Shown here: positions 11,149-22,592 of the stretch, in pieces
Numbering within the stretch: position 1 is the first letter of the stretch
How the letters are laid out: every line of letters starts with the position of its first letter
Assembly (NCBI GenBank): GCA_026120035.1
Contig: JALRME010000007.1
Coordinates: 124,001 to 188,000 of the forward strand
Direction: 5' to 3'
Source: Coleophoma eucalyptorum
Lineage: Eukaryota; Ascomycota; Leotiomycetes; Helotiales; Dermateaceae
Length of the DNA: 64,000 nucleotides
Program-made: the position numbers and the translations under genes
Notes under the pieces: model-generated
Told to the model about the DNA's origin: nothing
Database searches by the model: none
What the model saw: the letters and a program-made list of their open reading frames with translations, nothing else

Positions 11149-12793
11149 CTACACAGAATCCGTGAGCGACTCTAGATTAACATGAAATGCTTTTATAACC
11201 TCATGTTCCGCCTTTATCATGTCAATCCTTGCTAACTTTTTAGCCATCAAATTTCTCCTTACGTTTGTTTCTCGCGCTACATCAACCCATGTGAGCAATG
11301 ACTTCTCCCCAGTCCATTTTTTATGGACTGGAGAAATCTCGACATTCGTTAACTTTCCGGTATCTTTCCTGATTGCACCGCCAACAATAACCATATCAAT
11401 GTCCGCGGGGGAGCTATGTAGTACCACAGCTGCAACTGGGTCGTGCTGTGCTGCGCCAATCATAGCAGGACTCAGGGCATCGAAGATGACAATATCAGCT
11501 AACTTTCCTTCCGCAAGACTTCCAATCGTGGCTTCCTCGCCGATAGCTCGAGCACCAGCTATAGTTCCCAGATTGAATGCCTCCATCACAGTTTTATTGA
11601 CATGCCAAGGAACTTTTCCGGCATCAGAAAGTTTCGCATTGTGAAATCCTCGGGCTGATTGTAATAGCAGCCGCATTTCGCTCACAAGGGATCCGCTCGT
11701 GGCGGAGTGGCAATCGACTCCAATGGATGCGTGGGATTGTATATCATGAGTGGTTGAGAATGCCATTGGCTCTCCCATCATTTGAAGCTCCGTTGATGGG
11801 GTGCTAGATATGTGGGCATTTGCAGATTTGATCAATGCAATATCACTATGGGGTACATTTGTAGCATGTGACAAAAGGATAGAGGAGTCGAGCAGGCCAT
11901 AGTCTTTGAGTTGCGCTGCGGTTGATTGGCTACCTTCGGAAATGTCAGTGTGCACATCGCAATACGACATGCGACTAACACTTACTTAAAAACACGCCGC
12001 CTGTATTATGAATTGTTATTAGTTTGACGCCTGCGGATTTCGCGGTCTCAAATAGAGATACCACAGCTTCCTTCGGAAGCCATACCGCATCAAAAGCAAG
12101 CCCAATACTGACCCGACCTTCGCCATAGGGTGCGTCAATAGCTATCTCTTCAAGTGTTTCAAGCACCCATGAAGCAAGTAAGTCCTGTCTGAGAGTGAAC
12201 GGCTCCCACGTTTCTGGTCTTGGTGTTGGGCAGTAGCAGTATACTGATCTCAGACCTGAGGTAATCGTTGCTGCAAGTGCGGCATGAGCTTTGTTTATAT
12301 TAGCTTTGGATTCTAGTCGTGCAAATCTGTGAATGATATACAATGTTCTGGAGAGCAGTTCACATGTGAATGATCAACCACTGTGGTTGTTCCGGCATCG
12401 AGACATTCTAAAGCGCCACTAATCTGACCCCAGAATATATCTTCAGGGGAGTGCAAGGAAGACGGAAAGTTTCCTATGAGACGTAAGTAGGTGCTAAAAC
12501 CAACGAGAGGAAATATCAGGACCTGATGGGAAATACTGAACCAAAGTCTCATTAGCGTGACGACCCTTCAGGAGAGTTTGCCAAAGATGATGATGAGTAT
12601 CAATGAAGCCAGGAGACAAAAGCTTATTGGTACAATCAACCACAGTCGCGTTTCCTGGGGCCTCTGTATTGGGTGCAATTCTAGCAATTCTATCCCCCTG
12701 GATGAGAAGATCGGCAAGTAAAGGAATGACTTCGTCGTTCTCGTTATGAGTCAAAATCAACCCGCCTTGAAGGAGAATGGAAGGATACTTCAT
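11149..12793 (-). CDS. amidohydrolase (Atz/Trz, 8-oxoguanine/cytosine deaminase-like)
   Basis: Four exons (12793-12523, 12473-12342, 12288-11986, 11933-11149) give a 496-aa TIM-barrel metal hydrolase. The metal-binding DTHHHLW follows strand one. The block LDAGTTTVVDHSHVN, a later His (LITIHNTGG), LSHATN and the Asp of IGVDCHS supply the remaining ligand and catalytic positions of this superfamily. Relatives deaminate or dechlorinate N-heterocycles (guanine, cytosine, S-adenosylhomocysteine, triazines). The substrate here is not predictable. All three introns restore family-conserved joins, for example PSG-NF and PEHS-HAAL. The first in-frame ATG is 12793. Neighbours include a DapA-type enzyme and an amino-acid permease, which fits nitrogen-compound catabolism (inference). 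Confidence 0.88.
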
Positions 12794-13578
12794 ACTTAAA
12801 ATCTGCTTCTTCAACTGAATAATGGGCAATTGATTTAGGGATACACGATCGCTATATAAACTCTACTCTCGGAAGAGATATTGATTACCAACACCGCTCG
12901 GGCTTCTCGCGGCGCCGAGAACGCGGACGCCGACTAAACCAATATTTCTTTAATGTCCGCAGCCCGAATCTACATGGTCCTTGATTTACATAGTATTGGC
13001 TTTGAGAACAGAAGGAAATTCAGTTCCTGAATTCACATCAATTTTGTGAATGTTAGAAGCTATGCTATTATGACCATTTCCTGTTCCAACTTTAATCTTA
13101 GCCAAATTTGTTGCTTGATACCTTACTACATTACAAAATAATTAAACTGTTGGAATATTGCTACACCACCTGCATGTGCATATATTTGGAATATCGTTAC
13201 ATCGCCTGTATGTTCCCGTGTTTGCGCTCGGATGAAAACACTATGATTGTAATACTACGGAGGTCGAATCGATTCCTAACAGGGGCATTTATAAGACCTC
13301 CATCACACTTATAAGAATCATCTACACATTTACCTCAAGAGTTTGACCTTTTATTCATATAGTTGACATAAGAGGTATACCAACATAAAAATTAAAGTTT
13401 AAAATTTTGATTGATTTATCTGATCTTTCCATAGGGGGACTGTCGACTTGCAACCTTTGAGACAACTCCGCTCCCTTGCGTGATTTAGATGATTTCATCC
13501 ACCACAAGTACAAACGTAAAGAGTTTTGATAAAAGAATTAAAATGTTTATTTATTTTATTTCGTTTGTTTCTTTTGTT
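12794..13578. other. AT-rich intergenic region
   Basis: No supportable gene. Carries the amidohydrolase promoter and the 3' flank of the DapA-family gene, including T-rich tracts around 13540-13580. Confidence 0.5.
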
Positions 13579-15007
13579 TTACAAGGAATTCTTCTCTACC
13601 TTGGCTAATTCCGCCTCTAATTCGAGCATCTCACTCAAGACAGTCATAAACGCCTCGCCTTCCGCCTCTTTCAAAGGAAGTAGAGGCCGACGAGGAGCAA
13701 CACTATAACCGTGTATTTTATTTAGAGCATATTCTAAACACAATCAAAGTGAGAACTGGTGCATATGTGTGGGAGGTTAGGACGCTTACTCATGCCTCTG
13801 ATTCCTGCTGGCACAGCAGCTACATCAGCCTTGGAGAGGATGGCTTGTAGTCGAGCGGCTTCTTGAACCTCAGTTTTAGTGGGCGATGGATTATTTAAGA
13901 GGCTCCAGAGCTTCATCGTAGCCAGAGGTGCAAAGTTAGGTATGCCGCTGACAGTTCCATGACCGCCACAGGAGACCCATGGAGTTAGATCGGCTATGAG
14001 GCCGTCAAGCAAGAGGAAGGGGAATCGTCGTCCCTGACTGATAGATGAATCATCATGAATTGCAGATTTAAGACGAATAAGCTTGCTAATACTACCACCG
14101 CATCTATAAAGCATCATTTGTTAGTAAGTACGAGGGTACACGGTCTGATAAATCACTCACGTGAGCTTTACCCCACAGAGGTTGGGGGCTCGTCGCATGA
14201 CCGCCTCGATAACTGCAGAGGACATGTCTTGACCTGCAGCGTTGGCAGGAAAGTTATAAAGCAGTAGTGGTATCTAATCACGTTTAAAAGCTTTAGCATC
14301 AGAATTTCTGCCCATGAAAGAGATGTACGCACCGGAGAACCTTCACAGATATCAACATAGTACTGTATGACTTGTTCCTGGTCCGCGTTGAGACTTGCGG
14401 CATAGTATGCCGGAAGAATTACCATTCCAGCATCTCTATTGATCGTTAATGATCAACTAATAGCAAGACCATCGAGTTACTCAATAAGTCCGCGACAATA
14501 AACTTACGCTCCAGCCTCTGCGGCAGCACGAGCCAGCATTATTGTCTCCCTGGTACTTGAACCTCCTACGCCTGCAACAATTGGTGTTGATGTAAGTCCC
14601 TCTTGGTCAAGAGTATCCCTAATGAAGCGGATGATAGTTGTTCGCTCCTCATAGCTCTACATAGAGATATATATGGTTAGTGCCTTGCCTCTACAAGAGA
14701 AAATATCAGCGTACCAAATGCACAGCTTCTCCAAGAGAGCCTGCACAGACCGGCACTTTAAAACATATCAGTTTATCGGTGTTTCTAGAAATTAGTATAT
14801 AGCAAGCTTACCGATGCCCTTAGTGGCTAGGTCTTGTACACAATATTTATTAGTCTTTGGTTTTCAAGCGATCTAAATTATGAATAACTCACTCAAAAGG
14901 TGCTTCTTGTAGCTAACAAGATCTAGGTCTTGATTATCGTCAAAGAAGGTGGGCAGTGGTCCGTAGACTCCTGGCTTGAGTTCACGAGTCTTGCTAGAAT
15001 CACTCAT
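13579..15007 (-). CDS. dihydrodipicolinate synthase/4-hydroxy-2-oxoglutarate aldolase family lyase
   Basis: Eight exons joined by seven short introns give a DapA-type TIM-barrel enzyme of normal family length (about 300-320 aa). The N terminus GVYGPLPTFFDD, the substrate loop CAGSLGEA (in place of the usual GSTGE), the tyrosine of LLLYNFPANAAG and the Schiff-base lysine in NLCGVKLT are all present. The end KYALNKIHGY-PRRPL is typical of fungal members. The family forms or cleaves a carbon-carbon bond through a pyruvate-lysine imine: lysine synthesis in bacteria, sugar-acid or hydroxyproline catabolism in fungi. Fungi make lysine by the aminoadipate route, so a catabolic aldolase/dehydratase is more likely here. 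Start ATG at 15007; stop at 13579-13581. Exact substrate unknown. Confidence 0.87.
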
Positions 15008-15619
15008 GGTGTTTTCGCTCAAAATGTGTTAGAAGCGATCGGATAAGCAGTTTGCGGCTCAGATGTCTTTCTGCTCTTGGGCACAGCCTAATAATAACAG
15101 TAGCAAATTGGCCAGGTAAGAAAGGGTGGGAAGAGCGGATGCAGAAGCGCGGCAGAATTAATCACGACGGGTCGGGATAATAGGAACTTCAACCGCGGCC
15201 TTCTATGAGAAGATCATAATCACAAAGGTGGGCGGCAAAGTGGCCGACCATCCCACTACCCCGGTCATTAGAAGCGCGAGAGATACTCCACAAGCTCCAT
15301 ACATTCGCAACCTATCCACAACAACAGATTCCTTATCAATGGTCGCTAATTTATCGAGCAACCTAATTCTTATCATGTTATCATCATCTATACCGTAATA
15401 ACCATCTCGGTCCCAAAGCCGCGATGCCGCTCCGCTCTTTCTTCGCCCACATACACTTCCCTGCGCCAGCTATCACCTGCGTATTTGTACCTTAGAGCAT
15501 GCGCTCATGCTTTTTTTCCTTCACGGTCCAGATATTTCTACAACTTCCAACTTAATATTGACCCAGCTGTGTACCCAAGATCTATCTGGCTTAGTAGCTC
15601 ATAGGTGTGCCTAGGAGCC
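15008..15619. promoter_or_regulatory. divergent promoter region, lyase and amino-acid permease
   Basis: About 610 bp between two divergently transcribed genes (DapA-type lyase leftward, permease rightward). It must hold both promoters, which allows co-regulation. GC-rich CGG/CCG triplets suited to zinc-cluster proteins occur (for example near 15170 and 15195), but no clear palindromic operator stands out. Confidence 0.5.
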
Positions 15620-18385
15620 ATGTCGATCAAAGAGGTAAGACGAGCGAACCCCACAAGCCTTTAAAATGATTTTTCTGACTTTGTCTTTGTCGCGTGACTA
15701 GATGGGCAAGACAGACACACAGGATGTTGGTGATGTGGCTATTAGCAATGGTACCGTGGAGAACACAGATGCCTCGCTGATTGCTAACAACAGCGGATTG
15801 CATCGTGATCTTAAGGTGAGATCTCTAATCTTCTACAATTTGATTTAATGCTAAGCTCTCCATTGTAGCCACGTCACTTGTAAGTTCACAAGTAAACTTC
15901 TAGCTAGTTAATAACCAGGAACTCACCGGTGGCTTTTAGACAAATGATCGCCATTGGGGGTGTTATTGTAGGTCATGCTAATATCGACATCCATCCAACC
16001 AAATCTCCTAATGCTCTCTCTAGGGAACTGGTCTTTTCCTCGGTACAGCAAGCGATTTGCAGCATGGCGGTCCTGCCGGTTTGTTGATTGGATACTGCGT
16101 AATGGCTTCCTTGTTGTACTCTGTCATGGTAAGGCGTCAAGTTTTCTAAAAGTCAAGTTTTCTGCTCTCAGCTTTTCTAACAATGTCGCGAATTTTAGGT
16201 TGCTTTGGGTGAAATGGTTTCTCAGTTTCCCATGCCTGGTGGTCAATTTGCTCTCGCCGGTCGCTTTGTAGCTCCTGAATTGGGGTTTGCCATGGGTATT
16301 CTGTACTGGTACAAGTAAGTAATCATAGACTCTGATCCCGAGGAAATGTATGCTAAATAACCTATCTTGATAGTTATATCAGTATGTGTCCCTTAATATT
16401 TTGTAAGCTACTATAATACTAACAGAATATCTGCAGTTGTGCTTCCCGCGGAGCTATCCGCGGCAGCTGTGCTGATCTCGTTCTGGACTCCCGCCGGCCA
16501 GGTAGATTCAACCTGTACAGCTGGTATCTGTAACAATGCAATGTGGGTCGGGCTCATGCTCATAGTAGTAGTAAGTGACACCTTGTTTTAAAACTGAAGT
16601 AGTGGTACTGATTATATTTTCAAAGTGGGCGATTAACTTTGGAGGAACGCGTGTTTTCGGTGAAATGGAATTCTGGTTCTGCTCCATCAAGGTGAGTGGT
16701 GACGAGAATATTGTTAGAAGCGAAAAACCTGACTTAAAATTACAGGTTCTTACTATTATTGGCCTCATTCTTGTGGGCATTATTATCACTGCAGGAGGTG
16801 GCCCCAATCATCAAACAATCGGCTTCCGGTTCTGGAATGAGACGGGAGGCTTCGTGCAATATGAAGGCATACGTAAGAACCGATGTGTAACCCATCTATG
16901 AATTGTTACTGAATTTTTTACGCTGCAGTTGGTGCGAAAGGTCGATTCTTGGGCTTCTTTAGTGGTGCGTGAATCTAGGTACGACTTGAGAGAACCACTG
17001 CTCACAATTATGATATAGTTTTGATCAATGCCGCCTTCGCTTTCATCGGTACAGAAATCACCGCCATTGCGGCTGCTGAAACTGCAAACGTAGGATACCA
17101 GACCTCTATACCCAAGCCATTACTAACAATCATTGCCTAACAGCCGCGCCGTACTGTACCTCGTGCTATCAAGAGCGTGTGGATTAGACTTGTTCTCTGT
17201 AAGTATTCTATACCTTGTTTCCTGACGTCTAGCTAATACAAATCCCAGTTTACCTCTGCAGCGCATTCCTCGTAAGCACCATATCAAGTCCGGCTTTCGA
17301 AGAAAGAGAAATTAACCACTGTGTTTCCATTCCAGATTGGAATGTTAGTTTCACCAACGGACCCATCGCTTGACCTTGCATCTACCGCGGCCAAGAGTCC
17401 ATTTGTGATTGCCATCAAGGTTGGATTCCTTGTTAATTTTCGTGATTAGTAGTGCTATAATGCTGATATAATATAGAATGCTGGAATCCATGTCTTACCT
17501 TCTATCATCAACGCTGCCCTGTTGACCAGTGCGTGGTCTGCGGGGTGTGCCGATCTTTTCGTCTCCTCGCGTGCTTTACACGGACTTAGCGCTCGTGGCC
17601 ATGCACCAAAGATTTTCCAAAAGACACGTAAAGACGGTCTTCCTTGGGTCTGTGTGCTATTTTGTGGCGCCTTCTCCCTGTTGTCGTTCATGGCAGCAAG
17701 CAAGAACGGCAAGGCGGGAACGGTTTTCGGATACTGTAAGAGGACCACCTTGAAATTAACATTAGAAAGAACAAAATGCTCATCCTCTAATAGTCTCAAA
17801 CATGACAGCCATCTGTGGTATAATCTCGTGGTCTGGAATTCTTTGGACCAGCATTCGCTGGCATAAGGGCTTAAAGGTTCACGGAATTGACCGCAGCACT
17901 CTCCCTTACAGGGCACCATTCCAGCCTTACTTGAGCTATTGTAAGTACAAGTAGAGGCTCTAACGAAGGATTGGCTAACACATATGCTTCATAGACGGAT
18001 TATCACTCTGTATTCTGGTTATCATTTTTGGCGGATTTTCTTCTTTTAGTAAGTTGAAGCTCACGATCCACCTATTTTCAATCCAAATAGCCTTTTTTAC
18101 TTACATTGCTGTTTCTTTCCAGTCAAGGGATTTGATGTATCATCCTTCATCACCACCTATTTCCCAATCCCATTCTTCGCTGTTCTGTTCTTCGGTTACA
18201 AGTTCTGGCACCGCAGCAAGATCATCGACTACGCAGATCTTGACTTTGTGACAGGTTCATCCTTCGATATTCCTCACCAGGTATGTAATCCTAAACATTT
18301 AATATTGATTGTCCAGTACTAATTTGGTGCGATGTAACAGCCTGCTCCACAAAGTATCTGGAAGAAACTTACCGACAATATCTAG
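15620..18385 (+). CDS. amino-acid permease of the fungal YAT (APC) family, 20 exons
   Basis: A plasma-membrane amino-acid/proton symporter with about 12 hydrophobic spans. It reads from ATG 15620 through 19 introns to the stop at 18383-18385. Conserved YAT blocks appear in order: LHRDLKPRHLQMIAIGG, GTGLFLGTASDL, GEMVSQFPMPGGQFALAGR, PAELSAAAVLISFW, INFGGTRVFGEMEFW, FIGTEITAIAAAET, PRRTVPRAIKSV, and the late NGKAGTVFGYFSNM. Two exons are tiny: 15869-15879 (11 nt) and 16374-16381 (8 nt). Both are required to keep the frame and the conserved sequence. A 23-nt exon also exists near 17250. It is divergent from a DapA-type lyase and followed by a zinc-cluster regulator, so it may import the substrate handled by the local catabolic enzymes (inference). 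Confidence 0.9.
15869..15879 (+). other. 11-nt microexon of the permease gene
   Basis: Flanked by ...TTGTAG and GTAAGTTC. It supplies the residues PRH and part of the next codon of the strongly conserved LKPRHLQMIAIGG block, so it is required by homology rather than only by signal matching. Confidence 0.85.
16374..16381 (+). other. 8-nt microexon of the permease gene
   Basis: Flanked by ...TTGATAG and GTATGTG. Joined in phase it completes WYNYIIVLPAELS, a conserved YAT segment. Leaving it out breaks the frame. Confidence 0.83.
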
Positions 18386-18894
18386 GCTGGGTGGGTTGAT
18401 GGACTAATTGCTACGGTTCTGGTTATAGATATTATAGACTGTACTCAGGAAATTTATAGAGTGTTCCATTTCTGGAGCGGATATCAAGAATTCTCTTTAT
18501 TGTATTACTATTTGGCTTAATCTTACAAGTCTAACCACCTAGAAAACCACAGGTCGTATTCTCCCACTTTTGATAACCAATCACGGGTCTGGAACTGATG
18601 ACATAAGATCCCTTCATCTCTTTTCAATCTCAGGGATTTATTGTTAACATCCAATCAGAGGCCTACATGTTATCGTGTAGAAGTGGGTTATCAACTGCCA
18701 CTAACTGTTATGATTGATTTTGGTGACACTCCTAACATGACATACTTTCTCTTGCTCTAGATTCTTCAAAATAACTAACTCCCTGGTCGGCTTGCTTTCC
18801 AAAACCCGCCCCCCCTCTTCTCTGCATCTTGGCTTCTAGTTACATATCGTTGACGGTTTAAAACAAAGATTCTGTTCTTCCCCACCACTTGGGC
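18386..18894. other. intergenic between permease and regulator
   Basis: About 510 bp, no gene seen. Contains the permease 3' flank and the promoter of the downstream zinc-cluster regulator on the same strand. Confidence 0.5.
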
Positions 18895-21642
18895 ATGGAC
18901 AAACGCCCACCGTCCCCATAGTAAGCTTCTCTCCCCTTACATTATGCAGCATCTCGGCAAGGCATAACACGGGTCCCTTCTTCGTTTAGTTCTGGAGATG
19001 CAAGTCAACATTCAGTTTCCAAGACACGTAGGATTGCACGTGCATGTCTGCAGGTACGTTACTCCAACCTAATATCCAATTAAAAATTAGTACATCTGGT
19101 ACTGATGGTACTCAACCTCGTGATAGTGTCGAACACGCAAACAGCGCTGTCTACCCTCATCTCCCACAGCGGGTTTGCAAGCTCCTTGCAAACGCTGTCA
19201 GCACCATGTAATCACTTGCTCCTTTGAGACTGATAATATCCCCGGACCTGATGTGGCTCCGAGTCCTTCACGTATGGCACAAATAGTGGTCGAGTTACAA
19301 AAGAGGTATACACTATTATATGACTTTATAAAATCTAGATTGGCAGCAATAATAACCCCCTCTCCCTAGACTCAACCTCCACGAAGCTCGGATAGCAGAA
19401 CTTGAAGGGAGACAGCTTGGACCTTCACAGCCAAACTCGGCACACCCTCTTTCTCCTCCAACTCGATTGGATCCCGAAGATGCTGAAACTGCTGATGGCG
19501 ATAATGATAATGCCCATTCAACGAATGGTTCCTACACCAATGACCCGGTCTCGCAATCGCCAGGTTTTAGTATGGATTCCATTGATTTGGGCCCGCCCAT
19601 TGCAACGCTTCGCTCGCTAGGTGCTCTTTCCAAAGAATCCGCAACCCCGTCCGATTCACACTTGAATAGTTTGCCTAGCCGAACCACACTCAACAATACC
19701 GGCCGCTCTGCGTCTTTTGACCCCATATCTAGGGGCATACTCTCAGCGCGTGATGCTCAGAGGGTTATTAACATGTACGTCCCCAGAAAGTCTCTTGGAA
19801 TTGCTTAATTAATAGCCACTACCTTAGCTTCTTCGATCACTGCCACCCTCATGCCCCACTGTTGAGTGAAAAGCTCCGTCATTCTTGGCTAGACTGGAGA
19901 GCCACAAGTCCTACACTTTTTCTCGTAGTATGCTCGATTGGTGCTCGCTTTTGGGATGATGATAACTCACGGTAAGCGAAACGGTTGATATACACTCACA
20001 TGAATTCTGGCTGAGGGTTTTCTGGACAGGCCAAATTCTAATCAAGGTCTGCACCCGCGCTTCTTCGACCTTACAGCGCTTTTCGACACCACTGTCTCAC
20101 GACTTCTTCTGCAACCAACACCTTCAGATGTGACCCTTGACTCGATTCGAGTATTACTTCTATATGCGCAGTGGATGCCATGCAGTCAGGAGGACGACAA
20201 TCGCGATTCTTTGAGAGCAACCAATGGCCGCCCTCGATATAAAAGCAGATATAACGATATCAGTGCTTGGTCAGTGCTTGGACTTGCGGTTCGATACGCC
20301 GTCGTTCTTGGCCTTGATCGAGCAGCTATCGCTCCTTTTCAAGGAAACGATGAGCCTATTTCCGAGGAAGATATGTCGCGATTGAGGGTGTGGCATAACT
20401 TGATCACATGCGACTGCAACCTAATGCTGCAGTCTGGTTTTCCTGCCTCCCTTGATCCCGCTCCAGCAGCAAGTGTTGCGCGAGCCTTTGGCACTCACAG
20501 TACCGCACAACAGCCGGAAGATCTCCGTATCACAGCATTAGTTGAACTTGTGGTCATCGCTCATCGTGCCACTCGAAGCTCTGGCGATTTTTCTGGTCGC
20601 CATTTAGATGCTTTCAGTTTGAAAAAAGTAAATACTGATTTGGATGAGTGGGAAAGGTTAGTTTGGGTGTCTATTCCTGCCTTGTGACATTGTTAACGTT
20701 TCTAAAACTACCATAGATCTTGGGTAGTTCGACTGAGTAGGTACTTTTCTTGGAAGCCGCTTTCCCACAATTTAACATTTCAAATTTTGCAGGGCATACG
20801 GAGTCACAACATAATCAACTTCCGTTTACATCGGTTCGGGTAAGTTCTTAATCTCACGGCGGAGAAGTCGTCAAACTAATCGGATCAAATAGTGGTACCG
20901 TCTCGCATTCAACAGCGCCTCTCTTGGGCCCATTTTGTCAAACTTAAATCGGTCAGAACCACAACCGCTCCAGATCTCGCTTTTACAGTCGCTTGAGACA
21001 AGCCTCACAGCAGCCTCTCAGATACTTTTGTCACTTTCTAACCATGGTGCCAAGTATGTGTGGCAATTAGAATCTCAGAATACTACTAGCTTTCCAGAAG
21101 GCCCATTCTTGGCCGATGCAGCGGCACTTAAGCGCTTGAAGTATACAGTGGATCCGACATGGATCTCACTCACCTTTGCTGTCACTTTTCTAGTCTTATG
21201 CTATGTTCGTAGAACTATAGATGGTAAGCGTGCCCTGCCAAATCTACCTCAGCATTTAAACTAATTGCTGGCCCTAGACAATCTGCACATCTGCGGTCTT
21301 TCCCCTGTCAGTTCATTACAGACCTGCGCCCCAGTCTCCCCACAACCCACTTCTGTAATAACTCGGCTTGTGCGGCTTGCACTGGATATATTCGACGGTG
21401 TCTGTCAGACTCAATCATTCCACCCAGCCCGCGACTTTCAAGCAATCGTCCACAATGCTTCGTTACTCATCTTACCCCCAGGACAGACAGATTCTCACAA
21501 CGGCCAAGAAATAGACAACTCCGCGATGCAATCCCTTCTGGACCTTATCGATGACTCAGGACTGGAGTGGCCAGGAAATTTACTGGATGCTGGAACGGAT
21601 TTCACAGGAGGATGGGGGGTTGAGGGGATGCTGGGCGTCTAA
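18895..21642 (+). CDS. Zn(II)2Cys6 transcription factor with fungal_trans-type region
   Basis: A multi-exon regulator starting at ATG 18895 (MDKRPPSP, then an intron). The zinc cluster is assembled over a splice join: ACLQCRTRKQRC, a 13-residue loop, then CKRCQHHVITC. A Ser/Pro-rich linker follows, then a middle homology region: FFDHCHPHAPLL, LDWRATSPTLFLVVCSIGARF, LLLYAQWMP and AWSVLGLAVRYAVVLGLDR, which is the fungal_trans signature. Conceptual splicing keeps an open frame to the stop at 21640-21642. It sits between the permease and the DUF3830/TauD genes, so it is the natural candidate for a local pathway regulator (inference). Exact boundaries of two short exons near 20700-20900 are less certain. 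Confidence 0.87.
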
Positions 21643-21803
21643 AATACACTTATATAAATATAATTTCAAATTCATCATAACTTGGATGCTATGCTTGTTT
21701 TTCCACCCATTGCTAAGCGACCCTCTCTGAATTTTCGAACTCTGTGTTGATGATTAGCAGTGGAAGTGAAGAGGGATGTTCCGATTTTGGCTGTAACAGC
21801 GAC

Positions 21804-22235
21804 TTACTTGTCTTCGTCGGCAATTTCAAACTTCACGTCCTGAGCACCTTTCCATAGCACCCTTTCTCCTAGCGCCCTCAGATTCTCGCTACCCTCCGTA
21901 ATAGTCAAGAAGTGATTTGCGGCCAACATTCCCATCTTACTAGCAAAGGCGACTCCTCCATAACAAAACAAGAATTCAGTCTCTGAGATGCCGCCAGGAT
22001 ACAACAAAATTTGACCAGGAGCAGGATGAGCAGTATGGTTTTCAAAAGACACACCAAAATCAGTCTCGCCTAGGGGGATCCACATGCCCTCACCGCTCCA
22101 GCGGACGTGAATGAGTTTCTGGGAGTAGGGCAGGAGACTGCGGAACATAGCTACAGTTTTGGGTGCGGCCGACTCGAAGCTTGCCAGAAACTGGTAAGGG
22201 CCGGCAGTTATGAGGACAGTATCGGATTGAGACAT
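21804..22235 (-). CDS. DUF3830 (cyclophilin-like) protein
   Basis: A 143-aa soluble single-exon protein. The segments SGEGMWIPLG, HPAPGQILLYPGGISETE and GMLAANHFLTITEG match the small DUF3830 family, whose bacterial members adopt a cyclophilin-like beta barrel and are often encoded beside amidohydrolases or transporters. No catalytic residues are known to me. The neighbourhood here (amidohydrolase about 9 kb away, dioxygenase 360 bp away and divergent) agrees with that pattern. Family call good, function unknown. Confidence 0.85.
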   Translation of the reverse strand: MSQSDTVLITAGPYQFLASFESAAPKTVAMFRSLLPYSQKLIHVRWSGEGMWIPLGETDFGVSFENHTAHPAPGQILLYPGGISETEFLFCYGGVAFASKMGMLAANHFLTITEGSENLRALGERVLWKGAQDVKFEIADEDK

Positions 22236-22592
22236 GGCTTCGGATGTTGTACGTGGCGTTACTTTGAAAATGTTGTGTGTGGATGGATGTATAGATGCGT
22301 GAGAGTGAGGGTGTATGGGTGTATGGATCCTGCCAATAACAAGGTACGATTAGACGATGGGGGTTAAGTAAGGGGACAGTCCGACGCGGGAGTTTCTATT
22401 TGAGAGTCAAAGATAAACGTTTCCCGACGGGACATCGGCGGTCGGCCCGCTCGGCTTTCTATCCGCACATCATGCTATCGTACTTGGTCGTTATCTCTCG
22501 TAGCTTTATAGAGTCAATGCTGTCATGTTAATTCAGTAGATATTCCAACTCGACACAATAGCCAACGGAAACCCCCCGGAAAAGAAGCATCC
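22236..22592. promoter_or_regulatory. divergent promoter, DUF3830 gene and dioxygenase gene
   Basis: A 357-bp gap between divergent start codons, so the two genes probably share regulatory sequence. It is CGG-rich around 22383-22455 (for example CGGCGGTCGGCCCGCTCGG), a composition typical of zinc-cluster regulator sites. Confidence 0.55.
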
